This document shows, one piece after another, positions 37,835 to 46,652 of a DNA stretch of 64,000 nucleotides. Where the stretch lies: the NCBI RefSeq assembly GCF_001730525.1, contig NZ_MDFN01000007.1:86244-150243 (forward strand), read 5' to 3'. Source of the stretch: Arcticibacter eurypsychrophilus (GTDB taxonomy: Bacteria > Bacteroidota > Bacteroidia > Sphingobacteriales > Sphingobacteriaceae). A program made the translations under genes and the position numbers. Below the pieces are notes generated by a model. The model ran no database searches, was not told the DNA's origin, and saw nothing but the letters and a program-made list of their open reading frames with translations. Numbering within the stretch: the stretch's first letter is position 1; each line of letters starts with the position of its first letter.

Positions 37835-39025
37835 ATGAGTGCAAAAAACATCCGGTTAAGCTTTATTTTTGTGGCCATCTTTAGTGTGCTGGTCTCATCT
37901 TGCAAGCAAAAAACCATTCAGACGACAAAGACTCAAAACACCTTTACACCCGTATTAAAGAAAACGACCATTTGTTGTGAGTCAAATATCCCTTCCCGCT
38001 TCGCAGTTGCAAAATCTTCAGAAGTCATTGCACCAACACAAAAGCAGGATCATAAAAACATGGTTTTTGTTCAAGGCGGCGATTTTATGATGGGTGGCGA
38101 TAATAAACAAGCATCTCCAGATGAATATCCCAAACATAAAGTAACCGTAAATGGATATTGGATAGATGTATCAGAAGTTACAAATGACCAATTCAAAAAG
38201 TTTGTAGATGCAACGGGTTATATCACCACAGCAGAGAAAAAGCCAGACTGGAACGAAATAAAGAAACAAGTTCCACCAGGTACACCCAAACCAGATGATA
38301 GTTTGTTAACAGCATCATCGCTGGTATTTAAACCGTCAAAAGAAGCAGTTCCTTTAACAGATTATTCGCAGTGGTGGGTTTGGGAAAAAGGCGCTGACTG
38401 GAAACACCCTCATGGACCTAAAAGCAATATTAAGGGAAAAGAAAATTATCCGGTGGTCCACATATCCTACTTTGATGCACTTGCCTATTGTAAGTGGAGT
38501 GGTAAACGTTTACCCACAGAAGCAGAGTGGGAATGGGCAGCACGCGGAGGTTTAAAGAATAATATTTATCCCTGGGGCAATGAGCCTGTTGCATTAGGTA
38601 AAGCAAAAGCGAATAGCTGGCAAGGAAAGTTTCCTTATAAAAATACCTTACAAGATAAATTCTATTATTCATCCCCTGTAAAATCTTTTCCGGCTAATGG
38701 ATACGGTCTTTACGACATGGCAGGAAATGTATGGGAGTGGTGTGCCGATTATTATGATGGCCGTTATTATTCAACCTTAACACAAGGTGTGAAAAATCCG
38801 CATGGACCCAAAGCATCTTATGATCCGGATGAACCATACGCTATAAAACGTGTAGTCAGAGGCGGATCATTTTTGTGTAATGACAGTTATTGTTCCGGTT
38901 ATCGCGTTGCACGGCGAATGAAAACTACGGAAGACAGCGGTATGGAGCATTTAGGATTCCGATGTGTACAAGATAACGTAGTTGCAGCAAATGGTAATTG
39001 CAATAAACAAAAAAGGTTGCCCTAA
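37835..39025 (+). CDS. Formylglycine-generating enzyme (SUMF1/FGE family) lipoprotein
   Basis: 396-residue FGE-family protein, predicted to oxidise the sulfatase CxPSR cysteine to formylglycine with copper and oxygen. Marks are FVQGGDFMMGGD, GYWIDVSEVTNDQFKKFV, RLPTEAEWEWAARGG and NVWEWCADYYDGRYY. The active-site cysteines are both present in GGSFLCNDSYC (Cys348 and Cys353), with the same spacing as Cys336/341 of human FGE, so it should be active rather than a structural relative. An N-terminal lipobox (LVSSC, Cys23) implies anchoring outside the cytoplasm. The last codons KRLP-stop fall in the terminator stem. It is separated from its sulfatase by the relic and tRNA. Confidence 0.88.
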   Translation: MSAKNIRLSFIFVAIFSVLVSSCKQKTIQTTKTQNTFTPVLKKTTICCESNIPSRFAVAKSSEVIAPTQKQDHKNMVFVQGGDFMMGGDNKQASPDEYPKHKVTVNGYWIDVSEVTNDQFKKFVDATGYITTAEKKPDWNEIKKQVPPGTPKPDDSLLTASSLVFKPSKEAVPLTDYSQWWVWEKGADWKHPHGPKSNIKGKENYPVVHISYFDALAYCKWSGKRLPTEAEWEWAARGGLKNNIYPWGNEPVALGKAKANSWQGKFPYKNTLQDKFYYSSPVKSFPANGYGLYDMAGNVWEWCADYYDGRYYSTLTQGVKNPHGPKASYDPDEPYAIKRVVRGGSFLCNDSYCSGYRVARRMKTTEDSGMEHLGFRCVQDNVVAANGNCNKQKRLP

Positions 39026-39038
39026 TTAGGCAACCTTT
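39012..39038. terminator. Bidirectional terminator overlapping the FGE stop
   Basis: A perfect ten-base stem (39012-39021 with 39029-39038) between the convergent FGE and ice-binding genes, flanked by A/T tracts. It contains the FGE stop codon. Confidence 0.75.
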
Positions 39039-39064
39039 AAATAAATCAATAATTAATGTATATA

Positions 39065-39931
39065 TTATGGTTTAACCGCGTTTGCAATCATAGTAACTGC
39101 TGTTTGAGCAAATAATTTGCCTTTAACAGTAGCACCTGTGTTTAGTGAAATTAATGTTTTACTCAAGATCACACCGCTGAAAGCAGAGTAAGTTCCTAAA
39201 GTAGCTTGTCCGGATACCACCCAGAAAACGTTTTTAGCTAGTGCACCACCCGCCAAAGTGATTTTGGCACTGTTGTTTATAATGAGGTCTTGTGCAATTT
39301 GGAAAACCCACACATCATTCGGACCACCAGTAAGTGTAACACCAGCATTAGTAACTAAAACGTTAGTGCTGAATTTGTAAATACCCGCTTTGATAGTGCG
39401 TCCACTCAGGTTTCCAGCATAAAGTTCTACTACTGGAGAAGGATCTACTATACCATTTGCTGTAGTGAAAGCAGTCTCCATGTCACCAATAGCTGTAGTC
39501 ATTTTTGAAGGTGTAGGAGCAGCATAATTTGGACCATAAACTTTTCCAGTTACAATGGGAGTGTGTGATGATTGATTATCAGTCGACATAATTAAACCAA
39601 AACCAGTTATTGCGGTTGAGCCTATTGGACTAGTACCTATATCACCAAGAACGGAAGTAACACCTGTAGTAGTAATGCCAGTTTCTGTTAAAATGGTAAA
39701 GTCGTTCGCTGTTCTAAGGTTAATTGGCGCCAAAGCTACAGTAGATATTAATGTACTTGTCAAAGCTGAAGCTGATGTAGTACTTTTAATGTTAAGGTCT
39801 TCCCCTACGGAATCTGTTTTTTTACATCCCGCTGTAAAAATGACTGTCATTATGGCTAAGGATCCGATAAGATGGCATAATGTAAAACTACGTGTTTGAC
39901 TACCGGATGTAGTGGTGCTTTTCGTGTACAT
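39065..39931 (-). CDS. DUF3494 ice-binding-fold lipoprotein
   Basis: 288-residue protein of the DUF3494 ice-binding protein family, a discontinuous right-handed beta-solenoid that binds ice in cold-adapted microbes. Marks are APINLRTANDFTILTETGI, SVLGDIGTSPIGSTAITGF, LTGGPNDVWVFQIAQDL and VFWVVSGQATLGTYSAFSGVIL. The N-terminus has a hydrophobic stretch with lipobox IFTAGC (Cys36), so it is predicted to be a lipoprotein rather than freely secreted. I start at ATG 39931; the upstream TTG at 39937 is less likely. Ice binding is inferred from family only; some members act in adhesion. Confidence 0.85.
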   Translation of the reverse strand: MYTKSTTTSGSQTRSFTLCHLIGSLAIMTVIFTAGCKKTDSVGEDLNIKSTTSASALTSTLISTVALAPINLRTANDFTILTETGITTTGVTSVLGDIGTSPIGSTAITGFGLIMSTDNQSSHTPIVTGKVYGPNYAAPTPSKMTTAIGDMETAFTTANGIVDPSPVVELYAGNLSGRTIKAGIYKFSTNVLVTNAGVTLTGGPNDVWVFQIAQDLIINNSAKITLAGGALAKNVFWVVSGQATLGTYSAFSGVILSKTLISLNTGATVKGKLFAQTAVTMIANAVKP

Positions 39932-40140
39932 GATCAATTTTTTTTGTTAATGTATTTTAGTTATTTAGACATGATTCCAGGCCCCACAAATATCAGTTGC
40001 ATGAGGTTAAGTAGCTGACGAGATAAATCAAGCTATTAAGTGACAGATGTCATATTAAAACTAAAACAATTTAGCTGATATCAAAGATTCATAAACTTTT
40101 GCGTACCAATTGATTATTACATTATATAGTTTAAGCTATA

Positions 40141-40690
<550 letters not shown>

Positions 40691-40879
40691 GTGCTTTAAG
40701 TATGCTTCAAGCTGATAAACACCCACTCTTTTATTATATTTCAATCAATGAAGAATCAGACTGACTTAACATCTTGTGCCATATTATTTCAGCCGTTTTA
40801 TAGGCTACAACTTCGACGGTTTTGGCTAATCTAAGGCGTAAAAGATTAATGACCTTTGTGTTGTAAGAATAAGCATACA
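40691..40879. other. Non-coding stretch before the SDR gene
   Basis: No gene seen. It presumably contains the promoter of the SDR/AraC pair, but no clear box or operator is recognised. Confidence 0.4.
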
Positions 40880-41629
40880 ATGGAAAATAGCAAAAATCGT
40901 ATCAAAGGAAAAGTAATTGCAATTACAGGAGCAAGCAGTGGGATAGGTGAAGCAACAGCAATGATGTTGGCCGAGCTTGGGGCAAAAGTTGTTTTAGGTG
41001 CGAGAAGATTGGATCGTTTAAAAGATCTTGATAGTCGAATTAAGGCAATAGGAGGTGATTCCACTTATCTGATAACAGATGTTAAAAATCATGTGGACGT
41101 AGATAATTTGGTTAAACTGGCTTGCCAGTACTATGGCCGGTTAGATGTAATCATCAACAACGCAGGAATTAGCCATCTTTCCCGAATCGATGAGTTGCAG
41201 GTAGAGGATTGGGAGGAGATGATTGATGTAAACTTAAAAGGGGTTTTATATGGAATTGCAGCTGGATTGTCGGTTTTTAAAACTCAGGGATCTGGACACA
41301 TTATAAATATTATATCGACATCGGGTATCAAGATCGTGCCTTTACAGGGGGTATATGCAGGTACAAAGAATGCGGTACGTACTATTTCTGAGGCATTGCG
41401 CCAGGAATCACAGGGCCGGTATAAAGTTACCGGCATTTCCCCTGGCTTTGTGCAAACTGAATTGGTGGATAATATCAAAGACCCGGATGTAAAAGCAGTT
41501 TACAAAATGAAATCGACTGAAATTGCTATCTCTCCGAATGATATCGCAGCAGGGGTTGTTTATGCCCTTAGTCAGCCTGAAAGGGTTGATGTAGGCGAGA
41601 TTGTGATCCGTCCAACCTTCCAGGATTAA
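40880..41629 (+). CDS. SDR family oxidoreductase
   Basis: 249-residue classical short-chain dehydrogenase. Cofactor motif TGASSGIG is at residues 16-23, NNAGIS in the middle, and catalytic IISTSG plus YAGTK. The ARRLDRL segment after the second strand suggests NADP preference. I start at the ATG at 40880; the TTG at 40856 gives an odd Cys-rich extension. The AraC-type regulator gene follows 32 bases later, so the pair may be one unit. Confidence 0.9.
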   Translation: MENSKNRIKGKVIAITGASSGIGEATAMMLAELGAKVVLGARRLDRLKDLDSRIKAIGGDSTYLITDVKNHVDVDNLVKLACQYYGRLDVIINNAGISHLSRIDELQVEDWEEMIDVNLKGVLYGIAAGLSVFKTQGSGHIINIISTSGIKIVPLQGVYAGTKNAVRTISEALRQESQGRYKVTGISPGFVQTELVDNIKDPDVKAVYKMKSTEIAISPNDIAAGVVYALSQPERVDVGEIVIRPTFQD

Positions 41630-41661
41630 CCTCCAATATTTTGCTATATTTATTTTAAATC

Positions 41662-42579
41662 ATGAAAGGTCCTAAAAAGCAAACTCTGGTATTTAAGAGT
41701 ATTTCGGAATTGATGCATGTCTTGCATCAGCCCAAACCTCAGCATCCCCTGATTGCGCTGATCCGGTATGATAAGGAAAAGATCAATCTCGAGCATGCAG
41801 GAAAAAATTTCCTGATCGACTTTTATAAGATCTCATTTAAAAAGGATTTTAAGGGGCAGGTAAAGTATGGCCAGGGATATTACGATTTTGAAGAAGGTGG
41901 CCTTGCATTTTTAGGACCTAATCAACTGGTTACCATGTCAGGCGAGGAAAAAAGTTATGAAGGGTTTACCGTTTATTTTCATGCTGATTTGATTCGGAAT
42001 TATCAATTGGGTAGAAATATCGAGCACTATGGCTTCTTTTCTTATGCCGTGAACGAAGCGTTATTCCTTTCAGAAAAAGAGAAAATATTAATATTGGATC
42101 TATTTAAAAGCATTTTCAATGAATTGAATAATAATATTGATTCTTTTAGTCAAGATGTATTGGTTTCCCAGATAGAACTCATTCTGATTTATAGTAATCG
42201 CTTTTATAATCGCCAGTTTAATACCCGTAAGACAGTTTATACTGATTTGATAGTCCGAATGAATGCTTATTTGGACGAGCGTTTTAATCCGGAAAGATCA
42301 TCCTCAATCGGCCTGCCAACTGTTCAGGAAGTATCGGATCATCTTCATGTTTCACCCCGGTATTTAACAGATTTACTCAAGTCGCTAACAGGTCAGAGTA
42401 CACAGCAACATATTCATAATAAGTTAATTGAAAAAGCTAAAGATAAACTGAGTATAAGTCAGCTCTCTATTGCTGAGATTGCTTATCAGCTAGGCTTTGA
42501 ACATCCGCAATCCTTTAATAAGCTTTTCAAGCGATTTACTGAAGTATCTCCAACTGCATATCGCCAATCATTTAACTAA
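41662..42579 (+). CDS. AraC family transcriptional regulator
   Basis: 305-residue regulator. The N-terminal ~190 residues form a cupin-like sensing domain (GYYDFEEGGLAFLGPNQLV) and the C-terminal ~100 residues an AraC/XylS DNA-binding domain with two helix-turn-helix units (VQEVSDHLHVSPRYLTDLLK and SIAEIAYQLGFEHPQSFNKLF). The effector is unknown. Adjacent to the SDR gene, whose expression it may control, a common pairing in Bacteroidota. Confidence 0.92.
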   Translation: MKGPKKQTLVFKSISELMHVLHQPKPQHPLIALIRYDKEKINLEHAGKNFLIDFYKISFKKDFKGQVKYGQGYYDFEEGGLAFLGPNQLVTMSGEEKSYEGFTVYFHADLIRNYQLGRNIEHYGFFSYAVNEALFLSEKEKILILDLFKSIFNELNNNIDSFSQDVLVSQIELILIYSNRFYNRQFNTRKTVYTDLIVRMNAYLDERFNPERSSSIGLPTVQEVSDHLHVSPRYLTDLLKSLTGQSTQQHIHNKLIEKAKDKLSISQLSIAEIAYQLGFEHPQSFNKLFKRFTEVSPTAYRQSFN

Positions 42580-42898
42580 GTGCTGTTGATTCAATTGCAA
42601 CCTTCCGATCTAAAATAATAGGTTTATATGCTTTAAAAGATACGTATTCAGTCTTGCCAACGTAAATTTAGTACAACTAATAAAACAATACTAATAACTT
42701 TCTGTATAAATAAAAGTTAAAGGTAATGGCAGTGAAGATTACTAATAGCTAAATCAAAAATAATTTTATATTGCCTTTCAACGAGTAATTATCTAATGTA
42801 AAGTACGTTACTTTATTACAAAGCCTAATGATGAAAAGAAAATAAAACGTTTAAAGCAAAACGTAAGCCTTCTTAAATTAGGAAAATTTCCCTCAAAG
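42580..42898. other. AT-rich intergenic region
   Basis: About 320 bases with no gene, hairpin or repeat that I can recognise. It must hold the promoter of the PAS kinase gene. Confidence 0.45.
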
Positions 42899-43980
42899 AT
42901 GATGCAAAAAAAAGATCATTTGGATCTGCAAAACAAGAACAGTCACCTTCGCTTTAAAACAATTTTTGAGCAAACGTCGCTTGGAAATAAGTTCATTAAT
43001 TCCGATTTGAAAATAATTAAAGTAAATAAAGCTTTAATACGATTGTTAGGTTACAGTGAAAAGGAGTTGGTTGGAACACGGATCACTGATATTGTACTAC
43101 CAGAGTTTGTTGAAAACTGGAAGAAGTTACAGCGTGAACTTTGGTTAAATAAAAAGCCCTCATTTAGCATAGACACCTGTATTATTAAGAAAGATAGAAG
43201 CATTGTATGGTGTCATATTACATCTATCTTGCTGACAGATCGAGGAGAGACGCTTGGCTATACGATTCTGGAAGATATTTCGGAACGAAAAGCGTTGGAG
43301 AATGAGCTGAAAGATGTAGCTAACCGGGAATTGTTATTTCAGCGGCAGCTCTTAGAAGCTACTATTAATACGCAGGAAAAAGAACGGTCACGTATTGCTT
43401 CTGACTTGCACAATGGTTTAGGACAATTGTTGTATGGTATTAAGTTCAGCTTGGATCAGGTCAAGTTTGAAAATTCAGAACAACAGATGGAAAGTGTTTT
43501 GGCCATCAAGAGAGCTAAAGAACTAATCTCCGTATGTATCAATGATACCAGGCGTATCTCCCATGATCTTATGCCCACCATATTGGATGATTTTGGACTT
43601 AAGCAAGCTATTCAAGATATTTGCCAAAACATTGATGAAACAATAAATATTAATTGTCGGGATTACATAGTAGACTTCCAATATATGTCGAAATAGCTAT
43701 TTATCGTATTATACAGGAACTAACTACCAATATAATTAAACACGCTAATGCTACCAAAGCCTCCTTAAGGGTAAGTATTAACAGAAGGGAAATAAGAGTA
43801 CGATTAGAAGATAATGGCAGAGGGTTTGATGTATCAAAGTCTAATGATGGAAGCATTGGCATAAGATCAATAAAAAGTATGCTTTATCTTTTAAATGGCA
43901 AATTCGAAATTTCCTCCAAACCTAAACCTGATACTGGAACTGTAATTGATATTCAACTTTCACGTAAGTTTGCTAATTAG
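42899..43980 (+). pseudogene. PAS-domain sensor histidine kinase (HisKA_3 type), frameshifted
   Basis: Soluble two-component kinase in two frames. The first (42899-43696) has a PAS domain (residues ~15-135, IFEQTSLGNKFIN, LLGYSEKELVG) and a dimerisation helix with the phospho-accepting block ASDLHNGLGQ (His171). The second (to 43980) supplies the ATPase domain: YRIIQELTTNIIKHA, LEDNGRGFD and GSIGIRSI. Restoring one G in GGG near 43659 joins them as INCRGLHSRLPIYVEIA. It has no transmembrane segment and no adjacent response regulator. Either a recent loss or a homopolymer assembly error. Confidence 0.8.
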
Positions 43981-44172
43981 TGTAAGAAAGGAAATTTTTG
44001 CTGATATATTTTACTTATTTTTTCGCAAAGATTTCTTGAGTACCTCCAGGCAAAGATTAACTTATCAATATGATTATGAAATAATGAGGAAGAGATGCGA
44101 TCCTTGTTAAGGATTGGGCATTGTTAATAAAATCAAAAAGAACAAATTCAAGCAGATCTCATTTGTATAGAT

Positions 44173-44589
44173 ATGAAACAGGAAGTAGAAATTATGCTTA
44201 AATCAAAAGAAATTAATCCAACAGTCAACCGGATGTTAGTGCTGGATTACTTGCTTGAATTAAAATCTTCTATAAGTTTAACTGATTTAGAATTATCCCT
44301 GGAAAGTTTTGACAGGGTAACCCTTTACCGTACGCTTAAAACGTTTGAAGAGCGTGGACTGGTGCACAAGATAGAAGATGGGATGGGGATTACTAAATTC
44401 GCAATTTGTCAGGATAGTTGCGAAGCGGGTATGCATCACGACTTGCATGTTCACTTTTATTGCCATAGCTGCAAGCAGACTTTTTGTTTGCCTAAAACGC
44501 AGATACCAGAAGTGAAGCTTCCTGAAAACTATCAGCGTCAGGAAATGGAGTTAATAGTGAAAGGCATTTGTTCGGTATGCGTCAAATAA
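44173..44589 (+). CDS. Fur family transcriptional regulator
   Basis: 138-residue Fur-superfamily repressor. The N-terminal winged helix carries VTLYRTLKTFEERGLVHKI and the C-terminal dimerisation part carries HHDLHVHFYCHSCKQTFCL and GICSVC, giving the paired CxxC structural zinc site. The metal sensed cannot be read directly. Placement directly before a Zn/Cd-type P1B ATPase with an operator-like palindrome between them suggests zinc-type sensing and control of the ATPase. Fur family members usually repress uptake, so a repressed efflux pump would be atypical. Confidence 0.88.
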   Translation: MKQEVEIMLKSKEINPTVNRMLVLDYLLELKSSISLTDLELSLESFDRVTLYRTLKTFEERGLVHKIEDGMGITKFAICQDSCEAGMHHDLHVHFYCHSCKQTFCLPKTQIPEVKLPENYQRQEMELIVKGICSVCVK

Positions 44590-44592
44590 ACA

Positions 44593-44640
44593 TTGCAATA
44601 CAGTTGCATGCCGTTTGTATGCAACTTTGAATACAATAAA
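44593..44640 (+). promoter_or_regulatory. Palindromic operator candidate before the P1B ATPase
   Basis: Between the Fur-type regulator and the ATPase lie overlapping inverted repeats: AGTTGCAT (44602-44609) with ATGCAACT (44619-44626), flanked by TTGTAT/ATACAA half-sites (44615-44620 and 44631-44636) and by TGCAA/TTGCA (44594-44598 and 44604-44608). Such nested palindromes suit a dimeric Fur-type repressor. Direct evidence of binding is absent. Confidence 0.55.
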
Positions 44641-44649
44641 TTTAAATGT

Positions 44650-46644
44650 ATGAGTACGCAATGCTGTGATAATGAGAACTACCAGTCGAATATACTAGAT
44701 AAAAAAAATTCAGTCCTGCCTGAACAAAGCGAAGATAGTCATCAGGAAGACGATGGACATCATCATGGTGAACAAACTACTTCTGATCAACCTGCATGGA
44801 TAGCACATTGGAACTTGCTATTATCATTGTTTATTCTAACCGTTGTATTGGTGTTAGAATATGCATTTGATATCAAACTACCCAAGTTAATTTCACTGCC
44901 TGTAAATGGTGTTGCTTATTTATTAGCAGGATGGAATGTTCTGGATCTGGCATTCCGTAAGATTAGACGGGGCGATATCTTCAACGAGTTCGTATTAATG
45001 AGCGTAGCCACTTTAGGCGCTTTTAGTATCGGCGAATATTCCGAAGGGGTGGCCGTAATGGTGTTTTATGCCATAGGAGAATGGTTTCAGGACGCTGCTG
45101 TGAATCGTGCTAAACGAAATATAAAAGCTTTGCTGGATATCCGGCCTGATAAGGTAACGGTGATCAGAAATGGAAAAGCACAGGTTTTGAAGCCATCTGA
45201 AATACAACTGGAAGAAATTATACAGATTAAACCAGGCGAAAAAGTGGCACTAGATGGGGAACTAATTTCGGATAGTTCCTCTTTTAACACCGCTGCGCTT
45301 ACCGGTGAAAGTAAACCCGACACGAAGTATAAAGGGGAACAGATTCTTGCCGGGATGATCAATTTAAATACCCGTTCTGACGTAAAAGTGACGGCTTTAT
45401 TTAAAGACAGCAAGCTTAGCCGGATCCTCGAAATGGTACAGGATGCTACTGCCCGGAAATCGCAAACCCAATTGTTTATTTCCCGCTTTGCTAAAGTGTA
45501 TACACCTATTGTGTTTTTTCTTGCTTTGACGGTTATTATTATCCCTTACTTTTTTGTAAATGACTATGACTTTAGAGATTGGCTGTACAGGGGGTTGGTA
45601 TTTCTGGTAATCAGTTGTCCCTGTGCATTAGTTGTATCCATTCCGCTAGGCTATTTTGGGGGAATAGGTCTGGCATCAAAAAATGGTATCCTTTTTAAAG
45701 GGGGGAACTTTTTGGATGTGATGACGAAGATCAATACCGTTATTATGGATAAAACCGGGACACTTACAAAAGGTGTTTTTAAAGTTCAAAAGGTAGTTGG
45801 GCAGGATATTGACGAAAAGGAACTTGTTCGCCTTACGGCGGTTCTGGAGAAAAACTCTACCCATCCGGTAGCTAAAGCTGTCGTGGATTATGCTGGAGAA
45901 TCTATCGGAAATGCTGTCGCAACTCAGGTTGAGGAGATTGCAGGGCATGGTTTAAAAGGAGTCGTTGAAGGGAAAGAGGTTTTGGCAGGTAATGTCAAAT
46001 TGATGAAGAAATTCAATGTGACTTTTCCAGCGGATGTAGAACAGGTTGTTGATACTATTGTAGTAATAGCGTTAAATCAGAAGTTTGCCGGGTACATGAC
46101 TATTGCCGATGAAATAAAAGAAGACGCCGCAGAAACAATTAAACAAATGCATGCGCTTGGCTTAAAAACAGTGCTGTTATCCGGCGATAAGCAGTCTGTT
46201 GTAGATCAGGTGGCAAAACAAATTGGCCTCTCGGAAGCGTTTGGCGATTTGCTTCCGGATGGCAAAGTTGAAAAGGTTCAGGGTTATAAAGATCAGGGAT
46301 TCAGGATTGCCTTTATTGGGGACGGGGTAAATGATGCTCCTGTGATCGCATTAGCTGATGCCGGAATTGCTATGGGTGGATTGGGCAGCGACGCTACCAT
46401 AGAAACTGCTGACATTGTGATCCAAAACGATCAGCCATCGAAAGTTGTTGATGCGATTAAGATTGGAAAGATTACAAGAAACATCGTTTGGCAAAATATC
46501 ATCCTTGCTATGGTGGTTAAGGTTATTGTTTTGGGATTAGGGGCCGGAGGCGTTGCTAACCTTTGGGAAGCTGTGATAGCTGATGTGGGTGTGGCATTGT
46601 TGGCCATTCTTAATGCGGTGCGAATACAACGGATAAATCTTTAA
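44650..46644 (+). CDS. P1B-type heavy-metal ATPase (Zn/Cd/Pb class)
   Basis: 664-residue metal-exporting ATPase in the inner membrane. From the ATG at 44650 there is a Cys/His-rich tip (STQCC, HHHGE) rather than a full HMA domain, then transmembrane helices, TGES, the metal site CPC at 323-325 (SCPCALVVS), the phosphorylated Asp367 in DKTGT, HPVAKAV and GDGVNDAPVIALADAGIAMG. CPC with this context points to the ZntA/CadA class (Zn, Cd, Pb) rather than copper, though overlap exists. The longer frame from 44593 would overrun the operator. It converges on the efflux genes eight bases downstream. Confidence 0.92.
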   Translation: MSTQCCDNENYQSNILDKKNSVLPEQSEDSHQEDDGHHHGEQTTSDQPAWIAHWNLLLSLFILTVVLVLEYAFDIKLPKLISLPVNGVAYLLAGWNVLDLAFRKIRRGDIFNEFVLMSVATLGAFSIGEYSEGVAVMVFYAIGEWFQDAAVNRAKRNIKALLDIRPDKVTVIRNGKAQVLKPSEIQLEEIIQIKPGEKVALDGELISDSSSFNTAALTGESKPDTKYKGEQILAGMINLNTRSDVKVTALFKDSKLSRILEMVQDATARKSQTQLFISRFAKVYTPIVFFLALTVIIIPYFFVNDYDFRDWLYRGLVFLVISCPCALVVSIPLGYFGGIGLASKNGILFKGGNFLDVMTKINTVIMDKTGTLTKGVFKVQKVVGQDIDEKELVRLTAVLEKNSTHPVAKAVVDYAGESIGNAVATQVEEIAGHGLKGVVEGKEVLAGNVKLMKKFNVTFPADVEQVVDTIVVIALNQKFAGYMTIADEIKEDAAETIKQMHALGLKTVLLSGDKQSVVDQVAKQIGLSEAFGDLLPDGKVEKVQGYKDQGFRIAFIGDGVNDAPVIALADAGIAMGGLGSDATIETADIVIQNDQPSKVVDAIKIGKITRNIVWQNIILAMVVKVIVLGLGAGGVANLWEAVIADVGVALLAILNAVRIQRINL

Positions 46645-46652
46645 TGTAATAT

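Noticed and set aside
37835..39025. FGE-like gene as a gliding/structural SUMF1 relative (GldJ/GldK type)
   Set aside because: GldJ/K types lack the active-site cysteines. Here both are present with exact FGE spacing, and a sulfatase is nearby.
44593..44649. Longer ATPase start at 44593
   Set aside because: It would begin four bases after the Fur stop and run through the palindromic operator. The ATG at 44650 starts with a sensible Cys/His-rich tip.
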